Origin: Bremia lactucae | Lineage: Eukaryota > Oomycota > Peronosporomycetes > Peronosporales > Peronosporaceae | Direction: 5' to 3' | NCBI RefSeq assembly: GCF_004359215.1 | Contig: NC_090627.1 | Coordinates: forward strand, 130,616-194,615 | Length of the DNA stretch: 64,000 nucleotides | Shown here: positions 52,835 through 62,761 of the stretch, in pieces | Numbering within the stretch: position 1 is the stretch's first letter | Layout of the letters: each line of letters begins with the position of its first letter | Position numbers and translations under genes: made by a program | Notes under the pieces: generated by a model | What the model was told of the DNA's origin: nothing | The model's input: only the letters and a program-made list of their open reading frames with translations | Database searches by the model: none

Positions 52835-53353
52835 TAGCGGTTCTTTCTCGTTAGACGCAAATTTAGCAATTTCTGTAGTACACTTTCTGTGTTCTTGTCG
52901 ATAGATCCCACTTAAGATGGATCCTGCCCTGGTGCAGTCGTCATGGACCAAATTGGTGACTCGTAACGTCACGGTTCAAACCCTGCTCCAACCAGAAAAC
53001 GCAAATGCAGCAATCTTTCCGATACCCTTGGAACTTCGGCCGTAAGTCTATTGAACGCTCACATTTACCCGAACGGTTACAAATTGCGCTCCCATACAGC
53101 AGCGCTTACACTTATGCAGGTTGTGATTTCTGAACTGCTATTGTATCGATTGCATTCGTAGATGTTTTAATCTTAATCACTCAAGGTTCAACTTTGGCAC
53201 AACCGTTGAGAGAAGAGGGCACGGCCTTGACCCTCGCCACACTCTCTGACTCACAAGGTAAATATTGCGTGTTTTAGACTTCGGATCACGTCGGACGTAT
53301 GATACAACAGTCCTCGACGGATCGGCAGGGGCAGCCGTGTTCCTCCCTGCTAG

Positions 53354-53413
53354 GATTGATCCATCAACCTTTCGCACTCCAAGTCGATGCTGTACCACTG
53401 CACAAGAGCGGCC
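53354..53413 (-). pseudogene. Degenerate tRNA-like module (copy at about 54228-54287)
   Basis: The - strand reads TGTGCAGTGGTACAGCATCG (A-box-like D arm), then a loop CTTGGAG (TGG, Pro-type) and GGATCAATCC in the T-arm position. Anticodon and acceptor stems do not pair well. A tRNA-derived relic. Confidence 0.35.
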
Positions 53414-53573
53414 TTATGGTAAAAGATGTTCCAGCACAGCTTTTAGTAGTAACAGTATCTCCAGGCAAGAATGAAAAAGCGAGTATCCAGCTGCAGAGTG
53501 GGTGTCGGCCACTGCTGAGGAAGGGCATTGATATGAAGATTCAACAAGAGAACAGCGCACAGACAGTCCTAGA

Positions 53574-53644
53574 GCCCCCAGGCAGGATATATCTACCGAC
53601 CTTCCGCTTACTAAGCGGGTGCTCTACCACTGAGCTATAGGGGC
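53574..53644 (-). tRNA. tRNA-Thr (anticodon AGT), unusual T loop
   Basis: 71 nt on the - strand. It has a 7-bp acceptor (GCCCCTA with TGGGGGC, one G-T pair), D arm GCTC-AGTGGTA-GAGC, anticodon arm CCCGC-TTAGTAA-GCGGA (four pairs plus one C-A mismatch) with anticodon AGT, 5-nt variable loop, and T stem GGTAG/CTGCC. The T loop is ATATATC instead of TTCRANY, so the internal B box is degraded. It could be a pseudogene. Confidence 0.6.
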
Positions 53645-53801
53645 CTGGCAGCGGCAGTAAAGCTCAGTCGTATACCACTGCGGTTCAGGGTTCGAACCCT
53701 TGTATGACTATAGCGGTTCTTTCTCGTTAGACGCAAATTTAGCAATTACTGTAGTACACTTTCTGTGTTCTTGTCGATAGATCCCACTTAAGATGGATCC
53801 C

Positions 53802-53871
53802 GCCCTGGTGCAGTGGTCATGGACCAAATTGGTGACTCGTAACGTCACGGTTCGAACCCTGCTCCAACCAG
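53802..53871 (+). pseudogene. tRNA-like module with hairpin GTGAC-TCGTAAC-GTCAC (copies at 52926 and 54677)
   Basis: Starts GCCCTGGTGCAGTGG (A-box-like), has a perfect 5-bp anticodon-like hairpin and a B box (GGTTCGAACCC), and ends CCAACCAGA. The T stem has three mismatches and the anticodon loop lacks U33, so a working tRNA is unlikely. In the first unit the B box has a C-to-A-type change (TTCAAACC). Confidence 0.45.
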
Positions 53872-54448
53872 AAAACGCAAATGCAGCAATCTTTCCGATA
53901 CCCTTGGAACTTCGGCCCAAAGTCTATTGAACGCTCAAATTTACCCGAACGGTTACAAATTGCGCGCCCATACAGCAGCGCTTACACTTATGCAGGATGC
54001 GATTTCTGAACTGCTATTGTATCGATTGCATTCGTAGATGTTTAAATCTTAATCACTCAAGGTTCAACTTTGGCACAACCGTTGAGAGAAGAGGGCACGA
54101 CCTTGACCCTCGCCATACTCTCTGACTCACAAGGTAAATATTGCGTGCTTTAGACTTCGGATCACGTTGGACGTATGATACAATAGTCCTCGACGAATCG
54201 GCAGGGGAGCCGTGTTCCTCCCTGCTAGGATTGATCCATCAACCTTTCGCACTCCAAGTCGATGCTGTACCACTGCACAAGAGCGGCCTGATAGTGAAAG
54301 ATGTTCCAGCACAGCTTTTAGTAGTAATAGTATCTCCAGGCAAGAATGAATTAGCGAGTATCCAGCTGCAGAGTGGGTGTCGGCCACTGCTGAGGAAGGG
54401 CATTGATATGAAGATTCAACCAGAGAACAGCGCACAGACAGTCCTAGT

Positions 54449-54519
54449 GCCCCCAGGCAGGATAAATCTACCGACCTTCCGCTTACTAAGCGGGTGCTCT
54501 ACCACTGAGCTATAGGGGC
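54449..54519 (-). tRNA. tRNA-Thr (anticodon AGT), second copy
   Basis: Same 71-nt structure as 53574-53644, one tandem unit on. The T loop is ATTTATC. The acceptor, D and anticodon arms are unchanged. Confidence 0.6.
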
Positions 54520-55094
54520 CTGGCAGCGGCAGTAAAGCTCAGTCGTATACCACTGCGGTTCAGGGTTCGAACCCTTGTATGACTATAGCGGTTCTTTCTC
54601 GTTAGACGCAAATTTAGCAATTACTGTAGTACACTTTCTGTGTTCTTGTCGATAGATCCCACTTAAGATGGATCCCGCCCTGGTGCAGTGGTCATGGACC
54701 AAATTGGTGACTCGTAACGTCACGGTTCGAACCCTGCTCCAACCAGAAAACGCAAATGCAGCAATCTTTCCGATACCCTTGGAACTTCGGCCGTAAGTCT
54801 ATTGAACGCTCACATTTACCGGAACGGTTACAAATTGCGCTCCCATACAGCAGCGCTTACACTTATGCAGGTTGCGATATCTGAACTGCTATTGTATCGA
54901 TTGCATTCGTAGATGTTTTAATCTTAATCACTCAAGGTTCAACTTTGGCACAACCGTTGAGAGAAGAGGGCACGGCCTTGACCCTCGCCACACTCTCTGA
55001 CTCACAAGGTAAATATTGCGTGTTTTAGACTTCGGATCACGTCGGACGTATGATACAACAGTCCTCGACGCATCGGTAGGGGCAGCCGTGTGTT

Positions 55095-55862
55095 TCTCTC
55101 CGCTTACTCCGTCGAGTGACACTCGTTATAATAACGATTTACTAAATGCTGAAAGCATTGTTGGCCCAAGACTGAATCATCAAGGGTGCAATATCCCTGA
55201 GATACGTGGAGTGGCATGTATAAGTCAACCGAGTATGGTCAGCCGAGGTGGCGTCATACTGAGTGTCAATAGTGACACTCTTGGCGGTTCGCCAGGACCT
55301 CAAGGGTGCAATCTTCCTGAGATACGTGGAGTGGCACGTCTAGGTCCACCGAGTGTGGTCGGCCGAGGTGGCACCATAGTGAGTGTCACTAGTGACACTA
55401 TTGGCGGTTTGCCAGGGCATTTTGGGTCAAACCCTTCTAATGCACGAGAAGAGGCACGTAAACGTTCGCTGAATAAGGAGGTTGAGTTACTTTACTCCTT
55501 GTCGGATGTCAAATTAGACACCATGTCTTGTATAGAACCAATACAGGCTGGAAAATTTCAAGCAAGAATGTCCCGGCCTCTAACAGGCGTAATGTTTCCA
55601 CTACAAGACAGGATGGACACGAAGCGTGAATACCCTCACAAAGTGATATGATTTGAGCAATTGCATACGCTTGTAAATGGTGTAACCGGTAACATTGAGG
55701 GAGAAGTTGGCCTTGCGGCAATCCCTTCGTTACATGCTCTTTTAAAGCTAGACAAAATGTCTATTGATGAGTGCGGGCGAGCCTTAAAAACTGGCGACTT
55801 ATCTGAGATGGTGGTCATTCGACCAACAATTGTCTACAACAGAGACCGGTGGTGTTTAATTA
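55095..55862 (+). pseudogene. Retroelement Pol linker with 40-residue internal repeats
   Basis: The in-frame stretch 55109-55651 encodes two near-identical 40-residue units (period 120 bp, from 55181 and 55301; shared IPEIRGVA/LPEIRGVA and SRGG/GRGG). After a TGA at 55651, 55661-55862 encodes LKLDKMSIDECGRALKTGDL and MVVIRP, which resembles the protease-RT linker of oomycete gypsy elements. It is followed by, not preceded by, family-B protease, so it comes from a different element joined at about 55862. Confidence 0.5.
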
Positions 55863-56603
55863 GCTTTGCCAGGACGGCAAGTGAGAATAGGCGACCGTTC
55901 GTTTAGCGAACGGCGCTCTCGTTAAGTCTGAGGGAGTTCAGGTGGAACTCGCCTTCAGCTTTAGTTACTTCTCTTGTAAAAAGAAGTTCACAGGGCTAGG
56001 TATGGATAGTCCGTATGACCTTATCCTACACATGCCATGGTTAAAAAAACGCCAACCATGGATAGACTGGCGTACACGCACAGTTGGGAACTCTACGCAG
56101 GACACCGGAGAGGATGTGCTCCTGCGAGAGGCGTATGCAACTGATGTCGTGTCGAACACAGTTGAGGGTGCGTTAATGGGATGTCAAACGTCACCAATTC
56201 CTACCCAGCTCGTGGAGACTGGGTAGTGAAAAGGACGATGACAAGTAGTCATGCGTCCGAATATCCTGCACAGAGCCAAAAACTAGTGGCCGTAGACGGC
56301 AAGCTGACAGGAAGTCAAGCGTCGCATAAACCGGCACCGTCTCAAGAGCCTGGTGCGGTTGGAAGAGGTGCGTTAGCGAGGAAAACAACGGCACTGGCTC
56401 TTCAGTCAAATGTCGTGGTTTCTCGGAAAACGAATACCCGCCAAATAAGAACGATCAAAGGCACGTCAAAACGAGTGACCTTTGGATCGATCCTAACAAA
56501 AGACGGGCCTTCGAACGAGGTGTTCGAGGCCGTCGAAAAAAAATTGCGGAGGCATCCTCAGTTGAGGTGCTCCGGCAAGTCTTTGAATCTGCCGAGGAGA
56601 TAG
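55863..56603 (+). pseudogene. Protease end and linker of B2
   Basis: Open at 55942-56226 (ELAFSFSYFSCKKKFTGLGM, DLILHMPWLKKRQPWIDW, then the spacer ending PIPTQLVETG), stop at 56224, and again open at 56181-56603 with a basic linker. It lacks the DSGA active site. Confidence 0.75.
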
Positions 56604-57730
56604 TAAATCTCCCGGAGATGTCGTGGGATCTGCTCCTTGCCGAATTAAAGGAAGGACAAACCCACAAAATAGTCGCACCAGTTCCAGACGAGAACCTGGT
56701 GGACTATTGCTTGTCGTCCTCAATGAACGGAGCGTCCTTCAATGGACAAAAAGAAACGGTTCGCTGCTCAAGGTTGGGATGCCTTGAAAGACAGTCCGTG
56801 CTTTGACGTTCTGTGGAACACCGTGATGTGTTTTCCAAAGAATGCCAAGTCGCCTACCAGCAGATAGGGCATCGGGCACAAAAATAGACCTTGCATCTTG
56901 CACGTAGCACCAAGTATTGTGTGACCAGACGATGGCCGTTGCCGAAAGAACAAGTCGATTATATCAATGAGTTCTAAGACAAGCGAGCCAAGGCGGGACA
57001 TGTACGTAGTAGCAAGTCGCCTCACTACAGCCCGATCTTTTGTGTGCTTGAAGCCACAGGTTAATGGCGCGTGTTTTACGCTTACAATAAGCTAAAAAGG
57101 CGACCATACTGGCGCAAATGCCGATCCCACGGAAAGATTTTTGAGTTCGATGGGAAGTCAACCATCTTTTCCGCGTTGAATTTAAAAGATGGCTACTATC
57201 AGGTACTTATGAGAGTCTGATGTAGCCAAAACTGCAGAAAGCACACCTAAGCAATATGCTTTGGGAGTGGCTTGTGATGCCCCAAGGTTTGATTGACACA
57301 CGAGCGACATTCAACTCTTTGGTGACTCATGTGATGCGTCAGCACGGTACCAACGCGCCCCATTACTTGGACGATGTATTCGTGCATAGAAGGACCGAGG
57401 ACGGGCTAAGCGAAATAAAGTTCCACATGCGTCTTTAGACGCTGTGTTGCAGACTCTGGAGGACGCATAATTGTACGTCAATTTGTAAAAGTGCGTCATA
57501 GGGGTCCCTAAGATACCTGTGCTGGGCTGCATCATAGGTACACTTGGTGTACGAGCCGACCCAGGCAAGGTAAAATCGGTAAAGAAATGGTCAATCCCAA
57601 TGCATGTGAAGGATTTGCGCCAATTCCTAGGGCTCGCTAATAATTTGCATAAATATAGCAAGAATCATGCTGAGCAAACTAAACCACTGTCTGACCTCCT
57701 TAAAAAAGAACGCAGAATGGGATTGTGAGG
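56567..57730 (+). pseudogene. Reverse transcriptase of B2 (broken)
   Basis: Pieces: 56567-56806, then SKSPHYSPIFCVLEATG near 57010-57060, STIFSALNLKDGYYQVLM near 57155-57210 (the first catalytic Asp is Asn in ALNLK), MLWEWLVMPQGLIDTRATFN at 57256-57315 and YLDDVFVHRRTEDGL near 57364-57408. The connection FLGLANNLHKYSKNHAEQTK lies at 57627-57686. Confidence 0.8.
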
Positions 57731-57739
57731 AGACAAGAA

Positions 57740-58380
57740 GATTCGTTCACATTAGTAAAATAATCTCTTATAGAGGCACCGGTCTTGGCATTGCCAGACG
57801 CGAATAAGCCCCTTAGCGTCGTCTGCGATGCAAGTAATTTTGCAATCCGCAACGCGCCTATGCAAAAAATGAAGACGGCATTGAATGTGTCATCTCTTAT
57901 CAGTCCTGGCTTTTAAAAGCCACACCACTGAATTACCCTGCGCGTGACTAGGAGCTACGTTCAATAAAGTAGATTGTTGACAAGTTTCGAGTGCACCAAT
58001 TGGGCACCGAATTATTTGTGGTTTATACGGGTCACGCATCATTGGGGGTTGCAATAAATATACCGTACCTCTCGCCTAGAATAACAAGATGGCTGACGTT
58101 CTTCTTTAACATTAATTCCAAAGTAAAAGCCAAGCCGGGTAAGTCGAATGTCTTGGCTGACACATTATCGCGTAGACCAGACTTCGAGGCAAGGCACCAG
58201 GAAAGTGTGTCTCATGCCAAGGCACAAGTTGAGTCGTCAACGTTGGCAGCCATAAAGGTCTACCACGTGACGAACTCATTGCCCATCAAACTACAGGAGA
58301 GCTACAGTCAGGACGACCAAGATCGCGTTCTATTGAATCATGCTTCGGTGGACGAAAGGCTTCACTTCCGTCGGAACTGA
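57740..58380 (+). pseudogene. RNase H of B2 (broken)
   Basis: LALPDANKPLSVVCDASNFA near 57785-57845 keeps the DAS core. 57991-58380 is open (FVVYTGHASLGVAINIPYLS, with the usual TDHAS changed to TGHAS, then WLTFFFNINSKVKAKPGKSN and ALSRRPDFE-type end TLSRRPDFEARH). Confidence 0.8.
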
Positions 58381-58469
58381 AGGCTAAGCTAAGTCTATTC
58401 AGCTACAGCGATGAATTTTATGGCAGCAGCTGTCACATTTTGATCTTATGAGAATCTATGTCGCTCCTG

Positions 58470-59300
58470 AAACAGATCTCAAGCTGAAAATACTTCACGA
58501 GCTCCATAATGCCCATCGAGTGGACATCTGAGCCGTGAGAAGACATTCTTACGAGTGTTGAAAGAATTTTGGTGGCCCCGCCTGTATCGATGGGTGGCCA
58601 ACTATATTCGCTCTTGCGACCAGTGTCAGTGCCACAAGCCTTTACTGTCCAGCAGTGCGCCACTAAAGCCGCTACCGATTCCAACGGATTGGTGGAAGTG
58701 GGTTAGTCTGGACTTCATGTTTGGCATGCCGCCCGATCATAAGGGTCGGACGGGGCTTGTCGTCTTTGTAGACAGACTAAGCAAAATGGTGCATTTTTTA
58801 GCACCATTAAAAACATTGATCACAAGCAAGGAGGCAGCTCTCTTGTTCCTGGATCATGTTTATCGACTTCACGAGATGCCCAAGCCCATAGTATCGGACC
58901 GGGATCCATGTTTTACGTCTGGTTTTTGGCGTCATGTGTTCGAGCTGCTACGCAGCAAGCTCCACATGTCGACCCCAGAAAATCCTCAGACCGATGACCA
59001 GACGTAACGTGCCAATCGGGTTGTGGCGGATGATTTGCCCACGGTAGCGACTCATAAAGAATGGAGCAAACAGTTGCCCTTTGTGGAGTTCGCTATAATT
59101 AACAGTGTCCACGTCAGTACGGGTGAGACACCGTTTTGTATAAACGGGCTGCGTCATTCTCGGACGTCAGTCTCGTTCGTGCGCAGCCCGAGTATTGGTG
59201 GAGGAAGGCCCCTCACTACGCTCGGTGCGAAAGAGGGACGCAGTTTCGTCAATATGACAGAGTATCATATCAAAGACAGAAAAGTGCCCTAGTGACCCTG
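58470..59300 (+). pseudogene. Integrase of B2 (catalytic region largely open)
   Basis: 150 codons are open at 58555-59007: CDQCQCHKPLLSSSAPLKPL, SLDFMFGMPPDHKGRTGLVV (first catalytic Asp), IVSDRDPCFTSGFWRHVFEL (second) and STPENPQTDDQT, then a TAA that replaces the Glu codon region of QTERAN. 59023-59292 continues FVEFAIINSVHVSTGETPFC. The catalytic Glu is lost at the stop (CAGACGTAACG where CAGACGGAACG is expected). Confidence 0.8.
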
Positions 59301-59409
59301 CCGGGCTGGCAGTGCTCAGTATGGAGTCACGGCAAGGAATGCCTGTGCTCCTAAGCAATAACGATGTTTCGTTACTTACAACTAGGTCTTGTGACCGACC
59401 TTCCGGCGG

Positions 59410-60145
59410 TGTCATAGGAGCGTTCGATGCTAAAAGCGTGAGCGAGTCTAAACGTTTTGTGTATGAGCGATTAGCCATCACATGAAAGTCCAGGATACGG
59501 TGGCAAGCGCACAGGATAAATACAAAGAATATGCGGACCGAAATGGTAGAAAAAACAATGAGCGTTTTAGTATTGGAGATAAAGCACTTTTAAGTACTGC
59601 TACTCTACCTAAAAGTGCAATATCAGTACTACCTAGAAGGAACTTCGAATTCATTGCCGCATTTTCATCGGGCAATTTTTAGTGGTCGAAGAGGTTGGAG
59701 ACCTATATTATAGGCTCATTCTTCTCCTGTGCATGAAGACGCACCCCGTATTTTACGTGTGTCGTCTGAAACGGTATGTTGATTCATAAGAGATCACATA
59801 CCACCATCCGTCTATAAGGAGATCGATGGTGACGCCGACTGTGAGACAAGCGCCGATCTTGTGAGGGAAACAGGGAAAGTAAAAAACTTCCAGCCGAATT
59901 ACTCCTCCGACCACGATATGGACTTGGAGAGCGAGGGATATCACGCGCGTAACGCGGATATCACAGCATCAACTATTCAGAAAGGCCCAGCCGAAGTTAC
60001 AGGCATCCGTAAGCCTTACGATCCCTCGCGCGGACATCGTGAAGATCCGAAGTTAGTCGCCAGACTCGACTTTTGCGAGCCCCGATTCGTCAACAGCGCT
60101 CAGCGCCTACGACTGAACGGATGCGGGATAGGCTGCCGTGAGTAG
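59410..60145 (+). pseudogene. Integrase C-terminus and Pol tail of B2
   Basis: 59482-59682 reads VQDTVASAQDKYKEYADRNG, GDKALLSTATLPKSAIS and FEFIAAF (GPF region). After a shift THPVFYVCRLKRYVDS lies near 59740-59785, and 59861-60145 holds a hydrophilic tail (GYHARNADITASTIQKGPAE). This is the standard end of oomycete gypsy Pol. Confidence 0.75.
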
Positions 60146-60446
60146 GTTGATAAAATCGCAGCTTATCGGGCGCTACCTGCACTGATGGATGCTGTTGGGA
60201 ACCAGCGCTTCCTTGTAGGAAGGTTGATTGCCCTCCGCTCCATGCAGCAGAAGCATCAAATACGGAAGAGTATATCAAAACCTTTTCCTCTTGGAGTCGG
60301 TCAGCGCATTGCGCGTCGACGTGCCGGATCTGGTGTCTGCCTATGAGATGGAGCATTAGTTGTCGCTCCGCTAGTTCCGTATGAATTAGCAGGAGCAGCG
60401 TGATTATAGGAACAAGAGGTGTAGTACCGTCCATGATTTCATTTAC
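60146..60446. other. No gene recognised
   Basis: About 300 bp between the B2 tail and an RT relic. There is no meaningful open frame or repeat that I can identify; it is probably decayed element sequence. Confidence 0.4.
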
Positions 60447-60499
60447 ATGCAAACGAGCGAAGTAAAGTCGCTGACTTCTTTGAGAAAAGAAGTAAGTCT

Positions 60500-60660
60500 G
60501 GCCATTTCAGCAAGAGTATTTCTCCTCATACAGGTCCGACCTTCTGTGTTAAGAAGGCCACTAAGGGTGACGTATTGTTTACGCGCTCAACATATTAAAC
60601 GAAGTTCGAATTCTGCCCAGACACCGATTCAATGAAAGCGACCATTATTTCGCCACATCG
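60500..60660 (+). pseudogene. Very decayed gypsy RT fragment
   Basis: One frame reads SISPHTGPTFCVKKATKGDV, clearly the SPHTSPTFCVRKATGGWRIV segment of RT. In a shifted frame AQTPIQ follows, matching B1. Nothing else of this element is recognisable up to 60981. Confidence 0.55.
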
Positions 60661-60981
60661 GAATGTAGCTAAAGCGGCGCAGAAATTCCGCTTCATACTG
60701 GTTAGTTGACTCATTTGAATGCAACACGACCGGGATCGGTGAAACACGACCAACTGATTTCTCCTGAACCTTCCACGAACTATAGATGCTATAATAATTT
60801 TGTACATCAAGAGTAGCCCCCCTAGGAGCGACGCACCCGTTTCATTTGAGTGAGCCCATTCGGATAGAGGTGGCATTGTATGCCATGAGTCACATAGCCA
60901 CGTTCGATGCGACTAGCTTAAGACACCGACTGGACACGTTCACGTTCCGTCGGTTAAGATTTACGCTCCGGCTCTTCTGCG

Positions 60982-61462
60982 TCAGACCGGGGCACACATT
61001 GGTTGGAGAAACGTTGTTAAGGTGTATTTGTATTTACTTTTTATTGGTTTAATACTCTTTTATCGTATTCTGAAATAGTTAATTACTTAAATCCCATTTA
61101 TTATGGGTAATAAATGTGGTCGCCGCCACGGCCGAATCTAAAATTAAATTAGATAGGGTAAGGTTTTAGATTAAATAATTAGATAAAATGCTGTTCCCGT
61201 TTTGATTTTAAAACGTTAAGTGCCTTCCTAAGGCTTGCGCATTGATCTGTAAGAGATACTAAGCTTTTTTATGTTATGTGCTCTCGGGCACTAGTTGCCA
61301 ATTGGTTCTACAAACCCCTGAATCCCTTGAACTAGGACTCATTTAGTTTTAATAGCTCGTATGACTCCCTGAGTTGTTAAACCCATTAGCTCTATAGAGC
61401 TAAGAGACTCTCTAAGACTAAAAGTCTTCCTCTGACTTTAGGAGCGAGGTAGATCCGCTACG
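60982..61462 (+). repeat. 5' LTR of a family-F element (+)
   Basis: Reverse-complement match to 62169-62650: GGGGCACACATTGGTTGGAG at its start and GGAGCGAGGTAGATCCGCTA at its end. The following primer-site-like sequence shows it is a 5' LTR read on the + strand. Confidence 0.75.
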
Positions 61463-62168
61463 CCTGGTCGCACTCGTAGTCAATCTACGCCTGAGTCTTT
61501 GTAAGACAAGCCTCCACTGAAATGGAAGAGTTTCCAGAACTTTCTGAGGCGTAACGCGCAGCGTATGACAAGCTCAAAACTTTGCTTGGCTTGAACATGT
61601 GACCAGAGGTTCTGCATGCAAGGCTTGCAGCCTTTATGCGATATGAATTTCCCCTGATCGGCCAGGTACAAGATCACTTTGCGGCATCTATGCCAACTCG
61701 GTACATCTCTGTACCTGATTCAGAGCCCAAGACTCGGCCGCTAGTTGTCAATGTAAAGACATTTGAGGGAAAAGAGGGAAAAACTTTTTATTGGGATCAA
61801 GCATATGAAAATCAGTGCAGCTGTAGCTATGCAATGTTTCAGTAGACGCTAATGCGTCTTCTGCGGGGGAAAAGTCACCACCTACTCCAATTGCAGGTGA
61901 CTGGTATATGTCACCTGCTACTTCCATTGTAGGTGACTGGGCCGAGTCTGCGAGATTGGAAGTTTTATCGCTCTTGTATATTTTCATGCTAAACTTTGTG
62001 CTAAAATCCATGCGACACGTTTCTTGCCAATATGCCTTTAAGTGAGTAGTTACATGGACGAATTAGTTGAAGCTATTTACTTGCATTTGCATGCAACCTT
62101 TTGGGAATAATCGGACGGGTTCTTCTTAGAAAACGCTCTTATATCGCATGCCTTCATTAAATGGTATA
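61463..62168 (+). pseudogene. Primer-binding site and Gag N-terminus of a family-F element (+)
   Basis: CCTGGTCGCACTC (61463-61475) stands where the primer site belongs and resembles TGGTAGCAC. From about 61520 a Gag-like frame follows: EEFPELSEA, then AAFMRYEFPLIGQVQDHFAA at 61630-61690 and RPLVVNVKTFEGKEGKTF at 61737-61790, the start of the oomycete gypsy capsid. It is broken by stops at about 61550, 61600 and 61844. The last 300 bp have no recognisable coding, and the element is cut by an opposite-facing LTR at 62169. Confidence 0.65.
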
Positions 62169-62650
62169 TGTAGCGGAGCTACCTCGCTCCTTAAGTCAGA
62201 GGAAGACTTTCAGATTCAGAGAGTCACTTAGTTCTATTGAACTAATGGGTATAACAACTCAGGGAGTCGTACAGGCTATTAAAGCTTAAGGGATCCTAGT
62301 TCAAGGGATTCGGGGGCTCATAGAACCAAGTGGCAACTAGTGCCCAAGAGGATATATCTTAGAAAGGCTTCTATCTCTTACAGATCATTGCGCAAGCCTT
62401 GGGAAGGCACTTAACGCTTTAAGATCAAAAGAAGTACTGCACTTTATTTAATTATTTAAATCTAAAACCTTACCCTAGCTAACGAAAAAAAATGAACCGC
62501 CAGATTTATATCTGGTGGCGACCACATTTGTTTTCCATTATAAATGGGATTTATGTAAAGAACTATTTTAAAATTAGATAAAAGGGTATTTTACCCATAA
62601 AGTAAATTTACCACAACAACGGTTCTCCAACCGATGTGTGCCCCATTACA
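62169..62650 (-). repeat. 3' LTR of a second family-F element (-)
   Basis: On + it runs from TGTAGCGGAGCTACCTCGC to GTGCCCCATTACA (482 bp), matching 26079-26555. In the sense (-) direction the tract gatgggggaggg lies immediately before it. It sits head-to-head against the + F element to its left. Confidence 0.8.
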
Positions 62651-62761
62651 CCCTCCCCCATCAGACTGTTGACACCGAGTGACAACATTCGCTTCATTTC
62701 CTCTTTGAGGTTGGAACCTAAGCAGCTAACCGTTTGGTTGTGTTTTTCATTCCTTTGTCTA

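Larger units (their letters stand above)
52749..55094. repeat. Tandem array of about 875-bp units with tRNA modules (2.7 copies)
   Basis: The block TATAGGGGCCTGGCAGCGGC recurs at 52761, 53637 and 54512, giving periods of 876 and 875 bp. Units are about 97-98% identical by eye. Each unit holds, in order: a tRNA-Thr-like gene (-), a short tRNA-like module (+), a second tRNA-like module (+) and a tRNA-like module (-). The third unit is broken at about 55094, where gypsy sequence begins. The first starts at the N join. Confidence 0.9.
55863..60145 (+). mobile_element. Degenerate family-B-like gypsy element B2 (+), no LTRs
   Basis: Collinear with B1 from inside protease (GACCGTTCGTTTAGCGAACG at 55891 is identical to 30729) through RT, RNase H, integrase and a Pol tail. 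It lacks both LTRs, gag and the protease active site. Many stops are present, but several segments are better preserved than in B1, notably integrase and the RT segment MLWEWLVMPQG. Confidence 0.85.

Noticed and set aside
53802..53871. Functional tRNA-Tyr(GTA) or Thr(CGT)
   Set aside because: The T stem has three mismatches, U33 is missing and the acceptor pairs poorly; kept as tRNA-like only.
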